Source: Deferribacteres bacterium (GTDB lineage Bacteria > Nitrospirota > Thermodesulfovibrionia > UBA6902). Taken from it: a stretch of 6,254 bases of DNA. The notes under the pieces were generated by a model, which saw nothing but the letters and a program-made list of their open reading frames with translations, was not told the origin of the DNA and searched no databases. Position numbers and translations under genes: made by a program. Where the stretch lies: contig JAUVPO010000117.1 of NCBI GenBank assembly GCA_030598625.1, positions 1 to 6,254 of the forward strand, written 5' to 3'. Shown one piece after another: positions 1 to 4,798 of the stretch (its first letter is position 1; each line of letters starts with the position of its first letter).

Positions 1-29
1 AACAACCAGGCTATATTTAATAAAAAATC

Positions 30-38
30 TGGTATAAT
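30..38 (+). promoter_or_regulatory. Extended -10 promoter element upstream of glgP
   Basis: The sequence TGGTATAAT is a perfect extended -10 (TGn plus TATAAT at 33-38). No convincing -35 box lies 17 bp upstream, which is normal for extended -10 promoters. Only 8 nt separate the hexamer from the ATG at 47, so the expected transcription start falls at about 44-47 and the mRNA would be leaderless or nearly so. A stop codon in the glgP frame (35-37) lies inside the box, and no other start codon intervenes. A weak 5-bp inverted repeat, ACCAG (5-9) and CTGGT (29-33), flanks the AT-rich stretch. The promoter call is by consensus match only. Confidence 0.55.
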
Positions 39-46
39 ATGCTGCT

Positions 47-343
47 ATGTCAGTTTTAGAAAAACATATAACTGAGCCTAAAATAGCCTATTTTTCCATG
101 GAGATAGGCTTGAGGGATGAAATTCCCACATATTCCGGCGGTCTTGGAATACTCGCGGGTGACACTGTAAAGTCGGCTGCTGATCTGGACCTGCCTTTTG
201 TGGCAGTCACTCTTATAAGCCGCAAGGGATATTTTCGGCAGGAAATTGATAAGGAAGGCATTCAGAAAGAGTTTCCCGCAGTATGGAAACCGTCAAAGTT
301 AATGACCGTCATGCCGGAAAAAGTTACCCTCACTATTGAGTGA
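47..343 (+). CDS. glgP: Alpha-glucan phosphorylase, N-terminal fragment (ends at in-frame TGA)
   Basis: This is the first 98 residues of a GT35 glycogen/starch phosphorylase, the cytoplasmic PLP enzyme that releases glucose-1-phosphate from alpha-1,4-glucans. The block KIAYFSMEIGL (residues 12-22) followed by YSGGLGILAGD (29-39) is the hallmark N-terminus of the short 'alpha-glucan family phosphorylase' type, with the glycine loop used at the active site. The motif RKGYFRQ (59-65) also fits. ATG 47 is the only start between the upstream stop (35-37) and the conserved block; no Shine-Dalgarno precedes it, in line with a leaderless message. The reading frame ends at TGA 341-343, and family homology resumes in the same frame directly after it. 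Alone, this piece lacks the PLP lysine and cannot be active. It may be one half of a pseudogene, a split gene, or the product of a sequence error. Confidence 0.85.
   Translation: MSVLEKHITEPKIAYFSMEIGLRDEIPTYSGGLGILAGDTVKSAADLDLPFVAVTLISRKGYFRQEIDKEGIQKEFPAVWKPSKLMTVMPEKVTLTIE
341..343 (+). other. In-frame TGA interrupting glgP
   Basis: The codons around it read GAG TGA ATG ACC GTC, and the frame is unchanged across the stop, so this is a substitution rather than a frameshift. From memory of the family, the segment usually reads like TIEGR-V-xxW, which would place the stop at a glycine; GGA to TGA is one G-to-T change. The immediately following ATG could allow termination-reinitiation, although only a weak GAG precedes it. 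UGA is the normal stop of at least five neighbouring genes (dsrE-like, HAMP, rnfB, rnfG, rnfD), so a recoded genetic code is not supported. Confidence 0.9.
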
Positions 344-1759
344 ATGACCGTCCATATCCAGTCATGGGTATATTTTGTTGAAAGTCCGAGGGGCGGAATT
401 GTCCCTGTTATATATCTCGATGCCGATGTTCCTGAAAACAGCCCCGAAGACAGAAAACTGACGGACCATCTTTATGGAGGTGACGAGAGTTACAGGATAA
501 AGCAGGAGATGGTCCTTGGTATCGGTGGAGTTAGAATGCTCAGAAAACTCGGATTCCGCATTAAAAAAAATCATATGAATGAAGGACACGCGGCATTTCT
601 AACGCTTGAACTGCTCCAGGAATACAAAAAAGACATAGAATCGGTATGGGACGAATCGCATATATGGGACTTCGAGACTGTAAGAAACCTGTGTGTATTT
701 ACAACTCATACCCCTCTTGAAGCAGGACATGATAAATTCTCTTATGACCTCTATAGCAGGATATTCGGCGACTATTTCCCTGAAAATATTCTTAAGACGC
801 TTGCAGGTGAAAAAAATTTAAATATGACGCTCCTCGGTTTTAACTTAAGCAACTTCGTCAATGGCGTAGCTAAAAAACATGGGGAAGTCTCACAGAGCAT
901 GTTTCCCGGATATCAGATCAATGCCATTACAAACGGCGTTCATTCATACACATGGACTTCGGAAAGCATGAAAAAGATTTATGACAAATATCTTCCCGGG
1001 TGGGCGAATGAGCCGGAAATATTTGTGAGAATCGGGGCAATCCCTGATAAGGAAATCTGGAACGCACACGTTAAGGCAAAGAAGAAACTTATCGATTATG
1101 TAAATTCCGTTTCGGATGCTGAAATGGAGCATGAAACATTAACGATAGGATTTGCCAGAAGGGCCACGGCCTATAAAAGGGCTGACCTTTTATTTTCCGA
1201 CATAAAGCGACTTGAGAAGATCGGGACCGGCAAAATCCAGATTGTTTATGCGGGAAAGGCCCACCCAAAGGATACGATAGGCAAGCAGTTGATTGAAAAA
1301 ATATTTTCCTTCAAGCAAAAGTTGAAAGGCAGGATCAAAATCGCCTTCATTCAGAATTATAACATGGAAATAGCCCTTAAACTTGTCTCGGGAGTTGACA
1401 TCTGGCTAAACACACCTCTCAGGCCCCTTGAGGCATCGGGAACAAGCGGGATGAAGGCGGCTCATAATGGAGTGGTAAACTTCAGTGTGCTTGATGGCTG
1501 GTGGATTGAGGGACATATTGAAGGCTTTACAGGATGGTCAATCGGCCCTGACCCTACAGAGATAAAAGCGGATAATAACATGAACAAAGCAGACGCCGAC
1601 GATCTTTACAGCAAACTCGAAAACACGATAATCCCTCTTTTCTATAATGACCGCAAGACATGGGTAAGGATGATGCAGAACGCCATAGGCAAAAACGCAT
1701 ACTACTTCAACAGCCACAGAATGATGCGCAGATATGTAACGGAAGCATATATCAGATAA
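344..1759 (+). CDS. glgP: Alpha-glucan phosphorylase, catalytic C-terminal fragment
   Basis: This 471-residue frame is the remainder of the GT35 phosphorylase. Recognisable family blocks in order are: GGIVPVIYLDADVPENSPEDR (starting near 17), YGGDESYR (44-51), the NHMNEGHAAFL block (76-86), FTTHTPLEAGHD (119-130), NAITNGVH (193-200), GFARRATAYKRADLLF (269-284), the AGKAHPKD phosphate-site region (303-310), and EASGTSGMKAA (363-373). Lys371 in the last block (codon 1454-1456) matches the PLP Schiff-base lysine. Joined to the upstream fragment the enzyme is about 570 residues, the usual size for the short form without the extra N-terminal domain. No residue needed for catalysis appears lost apart from the stop itself. 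ATG 344 abuts the stop, so separate translation would require reinitiation. The gene ends in TAA, 10 bp from the convergent HAMP gene, with no clear terminator hairpin. Confidence 0.9.
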   Translation: MTVHIQSWVYFVESPRGGIVPVIYLDADVPENSPEDRKLTDHLYGGDESYRIKQEMVLGIGGVRMLRKLGFRIKKNHMNEGHAAFLTLELLQEYKKDIESVWDESHIWDFETVRNLCVFTTHTPLEAGHDKFSYDLYSRIFGDYFPENILKTLAGEKNLNMTLLGFNLSNFVNGVAKKHGEVSQSMFPGYQINAITNGVHSYTWTSESMKKIYDKYLPGWANEPEIFVRIGAIPDKEIWNAHVKAKKKLIDYVNSVSDAEMEHETLTIGFARRATAYKRADLLFSDIKRLEKIGTGKIQIVYAGKAHPKDTIGKQLIEKIFSFKQKLKGRIKIAFIQNYNMEIALKLVSGVDIWLNTPLRPLEASGTSGMKAAHNGVVNFSVLDGWWIEGHIEGFTGWSIGPDPTEIKADNNMNKADADDLYSKLENTIIPLFYNDRKTWVRMMQNAIGKNAYYFNSHRMMRRYVTEAYIR

Positions 1760-1769
1760 GTTCGATTAA

Positions 1770-2300
1770 TCATTTTGCATCTTTTTCAGCCAGAGACTTA
1801 AGTTTTTTGTGACATTCCAAAACTTTTTTCCTCAGTTTCTCTTTTGAAGCTTCTCCTTCTTCAATCAGTGAAATTATACCCATAAACTCCGAATCCATGT
1901 ATTTAAGCATATCTTTTTTATTTCGCTGCAGCTTCTCAAATTCTTCAAGTATATTATTTACCTCTGAAACAAACGAGCTTATATATATATCATCATTTTT
2001 CCTGAGTCTCAGCCGTTTATGATAATCACCTGTCACTATAAGCCTTATCTCCGTCTTTAATCTCTGAAAAGGACCCAGCAACCGGTGTGAAAACAGCATG
2101 GTCAATACAAATATGATGATTAGATACCCCACCATCACTATTACAAACAACAGGACGCCATGGCCTATTTTGTCGCCAAGTTCTTTGGCAAAATATGTAA
2201 AAAAGGCCGTGATCAGCAGGGACCAGAGGATTATGAGGGCAATTGAAAGGCGTACTTCCTTTGGAACAAAATATTTTTGTTTGATAAATTTTCTCGGCAT
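1770..2300 (-). CDS. Two-helix membrane protein with a HAMP domain and no output domain
   Basis: From ATG 2300 the product has 176 residues: a short basic N-terminus, TM1 (about 18-38), a short loop with KELGDKIGHG, TM2 (about 49-70), and a HAMP domain (about 71-123). The HAMP shows the conserved proline in LLGPFQRL and the connector VTGDYHKRLRLRKNDDI, where DD stands for the usual DE. A charged, probably coiled-coil tail rich in Lys and Glu ends the protein. No histidine kinase, GGDEF or MCP domain follows, so it would be a free-standing signal-relay or membrane adaptor protein; I do not know its function. A longer form from GTG 2354 adds 18 residues (MSGFIVCNSWKL...) but has no Shine-Dalgarno and runs through the candidate promoter, so ATG 2300 is preferred. 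It is downstream of and co-directional with the DsrE-like gene (175 bp gap) and convergent with glgP. Confidence 0.75.
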   Translation of the reverse strand: MPRKFIKQKYFVPKEVRLSIALIILWSLLITAFFTYFAKELGDKIGHGVLLFVIVMVGYLIIIFVLTMLFSHRLLGPFQRLKTEIRLIVTGDYHKRLRLRKNDDIYISSFVSEVNNILEEFEKLQRNKKDMLKYMDSEFMGIISLIEEGEASKEKLRKKVLECHKKLKSLAEKDAK

Positions 2301-2307
2301 TTGTAAT

Positions 2308-2337
2308 ATTTTATCACTTAATTTCCAACTATTACAA
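2308..2337 (-). promoter_or_regulatory. Candidate promoter for the HAMP gene
   Basis: Read on the - strand, TTGTAA (2332-2337) is followed after 18 bp by TAAAAT (2308-2313), itself preceded by TGA to give an extended -10 form. The -10 ends 7 nt before ATG 2300, so initiation would fall on or next to the start codon, giving a leaderless message. No Shine-Dalgarno is visible before ATG 2300. The -35 match is 4 of 6. Confidence 0.4.
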
Positions 2338-2395
2338 ACTATAAATCCGGACACTCATTATTCGGGTAAAGAAACAGACATTGATAGATCGTGCG

Positions 2396-2428
2396 CTCCT
2401 GCAACACCCTTTAAAAAGGAATCAGGAG
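2396..2428 (-). other. Nested inverted repeat (hairpin) between the DsrE-like and HAMP genes
   Basis: CTCCTG (2396-2401) pairs with CAGGAG (2423-2428). Inside this, CCTTT (2408-2412) faces AAAGG (2415-2419), giving a stem, an asymmetric internal loop and a short apical stem. No T-run follows on either strand, so it is not a classical intrinsic terminator. It could be an mRNA end-processing structure after the DsrE-like gene or an operator. The rest of the 2301-2475 gap shows only the HAMP promoter. Confidence 0.4.
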
Positions 2429-2475
2429 AACCGAAAGGGAGTTACAACTTTGGGTAATATTCAGTTATTACTTTA

Positions 2476-2832
2476 TCAGAAGCTGATGACCTTCCTGTCT
2501 TTTGCCAGCTCGACAAAAAGCTCCATGCCCTTCAGTTCAGCGCCTGGAATAAGATCATCGTGAGACAGTCCCCTGAATTCATAGCACGGCTTGCAGACGT
2601 ATATTTTCACTCCGTTTTCAATAAGATAATCTATGCTGCCGCTGACCGGCGGGGGTCCGATGGGTATTACCTTGGGATACATCTTTTTATTTGCAAGAAA
2701 TACCGCGTCATGAAACAAAAACATGATGACATCAAGCCCCTCTGCCTCGGACATTACCGCACAGGTAGCGGCAAGACCGGCCCTCGTCGGATCGGTCGGA
2801 CCCCATGTAGTTTGAACAAGAACCTTATCCAT
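2476..2832 (-). CDS. DsrE/DsrF-like family small protein
   Basis: This 118-residue soluble protein begins MDKVLVQTTWGPTDPTRAG, resembling the Rossmann-like beta-alpha start of the DsrE/DsrF-like (DsrEFH superfamily, PF02635-type) proteins. It continues with EGLDVIMFLFHDAVFLA and ends with GVKIYVCKPCYEFRGL and an LAKDRKVISF tail, all typical of the family. Cys80 and Cys83 form a CxxC (CKPC) at the place where family members carry a persulfide-binding cysteine; Cys24 is a third cysteine. Relatives act as sulfur carriers or relays, or are uncharacterised 'peroxiredoxin-like' proteins; the substrate here is unknown. ATG 2832 is fixed by a strong Shine-Dalgarno, GGAGGT, 6 nt upstream (2839-2844 on the complement). 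It follows rnfB by 94 bp in the same direction with no clear terminator between, so cotranscription with rnf is possible but unproven. The stop is TGA. Confidence 0.8.
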   Translation of the reverse strand: MDKVLVQTTWGPTDPTRAGLAATCAVMSEAEGLDVIMFLFHDAVFLANKKMYPKVIPIGPPPVSGSIDYLIENGVKIYVCKPCYEFRGLSHDDLIPGAELKGMELFVELAKDRKVISF

Positions 2833-2926
2833 TTTCTTACCTCCCTGATGTTATATATGACAGACACGATTTAAAAGGAAAAAGTGGAGATCTATTATGC
2901 GGTCTTAACAATGTACCGGTTGTTTA

Positions 2927-4123
2927 TCAGGTCTCAGCCGCAGCTTCTTTTTCAGCCCTGGCCTTCTCCCTGGCAGCTTTTTTGGCCTCGTATACCTGTA
3001 ACACATCCGCATAGTTAAATGTCCCTGTTATAGCAACCTTGGGACACCTGGATGCGCAGATACCGCAACCAATGCATTTATCCTGATTTATGATATGCTG
3101 TTTTTTAAGCTCGCCGGAGGATGCATTGACAGGACACACTTTTGCGCACATATGACAGCCAATGCATTTTTCGGTCACGAATGCCTTCGGCCTCTTTGGT
3201 ATATAATCCACTATTGCATTGGTAGGACATTTCGTTAAGCAGAGACCGCAAACTTTACATTTATCGAGATCAATCGTTGACAGGAAATTCTCAACCTTCG
3301 TCGCATTATAAGGACATACTTTCACACAAAGACCGCAGGCAATGCAACCCACCTGACAGTTCTTCCTCGTAGCAGCGCCTTTGTCCTTTGAATGGCAGCT
3401 TACGAGTACCTCTTTTGCCATCGGCTGTATTTCAATGACATTAACAGGACACGTTGCAACACATACACCGCAAGCCACGCATGCCACCGGGTCTATAACA
3501 GGAAGGTTTTCTTCACTCATGGTAATAGCGCCGAAAGGACACGCGCGCGCGCATGATCCATAACCGAGGCAGCCATAAATACACGCCTTGTCGCCTCCGC
3601 TCGCGAGTATCGCGGCCTTGCAGTCTTTAATCCCTTCGTATTTGAATCTGCGGACCGATTTCGAGCATCCACCCTGGCAGAAGACCCTCGCGATCTTCGG
3701 CTCGGTTTGTTCCATTACCTTACCTGTGATTTTAGCAACGGCTTCCGCGGTAGCCGCTCCACCCGGAGTACATAAGGTTGGTTTGACATCGGGATTCAGA
3801 ACAACCTGTTCTGCATATTGCCGGCACCCCGGATAACCACACGCACCGCAGTGAGCATGGGCAAGTACATCTGATACCTTATCAACCCGGGGGTCCTCTT
3901 TTACCGCAAACTTTTTAGCTGCAAAAGCAAGGCCCATTCCAAAGACAGCGCTGATACCCAGTAAAAATACTGCTGTAAACTTTAAGAGTTCGACAAGATC
4001 GACTGTTTCCCGCACCTCAACTCCTCCGCCGACACCGGCATAAAGCGCCGAAGAGCAGAAGAATAGCAGTCCAACAGTAAATATGGAGGTCTTTATTTTC
4101 ATTCCTTTACTAAAATCAAACAT
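2927..4123 (-). CDS. rnfB: Rnf complex subunit RnfB, long polyferredoxin form
   Basis: RnfB is the ferredoxin-side iron-sulfur subunit of the Rnf complex, anchored in the membrane with its clusters in the cytoplasm. In this 398-residue protein, residues 8-29 look like a signal peptide (MKIKTSIFTVGLLFFCSSALYA) and 45-70 are a membrane helix. The Fer4_FeS domain has Cys92, 95, 100 and 118 (HCGACGYPGC). Six ferredoxin-type motifs follow: Cys181/185/191/195, 215/218/221/225, 260/263/266/270, 289/292/295/299, 320/323/326/330 and 350/353/356/360. This predicts seven [4Fe-4S] clusters, though exact ligand pairing is inferred. E. coli-type RsxB has about 190 residues and far fewer; even long clostridial-type RnfB typically ends after the module at about 299. 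A Lys/Glu/Ala-rich tail ends the protein. ATG 4123 has the SD AGAAGGTG; internal ATG 4102 has GGA directly abutting it and is less likely. The gene is last in the C-D-G-E-A-B order, with a hairpin between it and rnfA. Confidence 0.93.
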   Translation of the reverse strand: MFDFSKGMKIKTSIFTVGLLFFCSSALYAGVGGGVEVRETVDLVELLKFTAVFLLGISAVFGMGLAFAAKKFAVKEDPRVDKVSDVLAHAHCGACGYPGCRQYAEQVVLNPDVKPTLCTPGGAATAEAVAKITGKVMEQTEPKIARVFCQGGCSKSVRRFKYEGIKDCKAAILASGGDKACIYGCLGYGSCARACPFGAITMSEENLPVIDPVACVACGVCVATCPVNVIEIQPMAKEVLVSCHSKDKGAATRKNCQVGCIACGLCVKVCPYNATKVENFLSTIDLDKCKVCGLCLTKCPTNAIVDYIPKRPKAFVTEKCIGCHMCAKVCPVNASSGELKKQHIINQDKCIGCGICASRCPKVAITGTFNYADVLQVYEAKKAAREKARAEKEAAAET

Positions 4124-4127
4124 GTGA

Positions 4128-4135
4128 CACCTTCT
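4128..4135 (-). promoter_or_regulatory. Ribosome binding site deciding the rnfB start
   Basis: AGAAGGTG on the - strand lies 4 nt before ATG 4123 (6 nt counted from AGAAGG). It favours the first ATG over the internal ATG at 4102, so the signal-peptide-like segment gets a seven-residue N-terminal extension. Confidence 0.6.
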
Positions 4136-4147
4136 GATTTTTATTCG

Positions 4148-4174
4148 GTAGGGGCGAGATAACCTCGCCCCTAC
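4148..4174. repeat. REP-like palindrome between rnfA and rnfB
   Basis: GTAGGGGCGAG (4148-4158) and CTCGCCCCTAC (4164-4174) are perfect 11-bp inverted arms around the 5-nt loop ATAAC. On the rnf transcript this forms a strong GC-rich hairpin about 12 nt after the rnfA stop and about 12 nt before the rnfB Shine-Dalgarno. GTAGGGGCGAG-type palindromes are, to my knowledge, a common style of dispersed extragenic repeat in environmental bacteria, but copy number cannot be seen from one window. The sequence after the stem (CCGAATAAAAATC) has no T-run, so it is not a good intrinsic terminator. It could stabilise or delimit the upstream mRNA and so uncouple rnfB from rnfA. Confidence 0.75.
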
Positions 4175-4188
4175 AATATTACAATATT
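4173..4188. repeat. Two tandem copies of ACAATATT at the rnfA 3' end
   Basis: The octamer ACAATATT occurs twice head to tail, at 4173-4180 and 4181-4188. The first copy starts inside the right arm of the palindrome and the second overlaps the rnfA stop codon (4187-4189). This could mark the duplication edge of an inserted repeat or simply be AT-rich drift. Confidence 0.5.
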
Positions 4189-4780
4189 ATAATGTTATCA
4201 ATCCTGAAAAACCCGTAAATGCAAGCGCTATAAGACTCGCAAGGATAAATGATATCGGCAGTCCCCTGAACGGGGCCGGCACATCCGCGACTTCCAGTTT
4301 CTCGCGGATACTCGCCATAATAATGAGTGCAAGCCCGAAGCCGATTCCTGAACCGAGGGCAAAAGCCATACTCTCAAAAAAATTATAATGTTCTCCGGCA
4401 TTTTTCAGAGGAACTGCAATAATAATACAGTTCGTTGTAATGAGCGCCAGGTACACACCGAGTTTGTAATACATTGTAGGACTGACTTTTTTCATGATTA
4501 TATCGGCTGACTGCACGAATGCCGCGACTATACCGATAAAGACAATAATCTTGAGGAATCCCAGATCAAGAGGCACCATAATGAAGGTATAAACAACCCA
4601 GCTCAACGCAGCGCTCACGACCATAACGGCAGTGAAGGTAATACTCATTCCAACAGCAGTCTCCATCTTTTTGGAAACCCCGAAGAATATGCAGAGACCG
4701 AGAAACATGGTAAAGACAAAGTTATTGATTAATGCTGATGAAACAACTAATTCAAAAAGTTTTACCCAGTCTATTCCCAT
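4187..4780 (-). CDS. rnfA: Rnf complex membrane subunit RnfA
   Basis: RnfA is an integral membrane subunit that, with RnfE, forms the pseudo-symmetric core of the Rnf ion pump; it is homologous to NqrE. The 197-residue product is of normal length and consists of about six hydrophobic helices. Recognisable blocks are SALINNFVFTMFLGLC (15-30), AAFVQSADIIMKK (86-98), YLALITTNCIIIAV (110-123) and the glycine-rich GSGIGFGLALIIMASIREKLE (from 143). Cys30 and Cys118 match the two cysteines that in Nqr/Rnf structures bind the intramembrane [2Fe-2S] cluster shared with the partner subunit. The start ATG 4780 has an excellent Shine-Dalgarno, GGAGGT, 6 nt upstream (4787-4792 on the complement), and lies 18 bp after the rnfE stop. 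The stop is TAA. Confidence 0.95.
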   Translation of the reverse strand: MGIDWVKLFELVVSSALINNFVFTMFLGLCIFFGVSKKMETAVGMSITFTAVMVVSAALSWVVYTFIMVPLDLGFLKIIVFIGIVAAFVQSADIIMKKVSPTMYYKLGVYLALITTNCIIIAVPLKNAGEHYNFFESMAFALGSGIGFGLALIIMASIREKLEVADVPAPFRGLPISFILASLIALAFTGFSGLITL

Positions 4781-4798
4781 ATTACTACCTCCGTAATA

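Noticed and set aside
341..343. Alternative genetic code with UGA as glycine (as in Gracilibacteria/SR1)
   Set aside because: UGA is the terminal stop of rnfD, rnfG, rnfB, the DsrE-like gene and the HAMP gene here, at family-consistent C-termini, and no other gene has an internal UGA.
341..365. UGA in glgP as a selenocysteine codon, given the ATGAC/GTCAT stem (344-348, 361-365) just after it
   Set aside because: The stem is only 5 bp with a 12-nt loop and lacks the GU-containing apical loop at bacterial SECIS distance; phosphorylases have no Sec or Cys role at this site.
1755..1800. Bidirectional terminator between glgP and the convergent HAMP gene
   Set aside because: There is a T-run (1790-1810 region is T-rich) but no hairpin precedes it, and the gap is only 10 bp.
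1980..1990. TA dinucleotide run (TATATATATAT) as a microsatellite
   Set aside because: It is short and encodes part of the HAMP domain (DDIYI); no sign of expansion.
2098..2457. Plus-strand reading frames over the HAMP, DsrE-like, rnfB, rnfE and rnfG genes
   Set aside because: They are antisense shadows with no family resemblance, no ribosome sites and low-complexity translations.
2845..2880. Promoter ahead of the DsrE-like gene (TATATA on the - strand)
   Set aside because: The hexamer lies in a TA repeat and the best-spaced -35 matches only about 2 of 6 positions; too weak to annotate.
3132..3166. CxxCH haem-binding motif in RnfB (CIGCH, residues 320-324)
   Set aside because: It lies inside a CxxCxxCxxxCP ferredoxin motif on the cytoplasmic side; the histidine is incidental.
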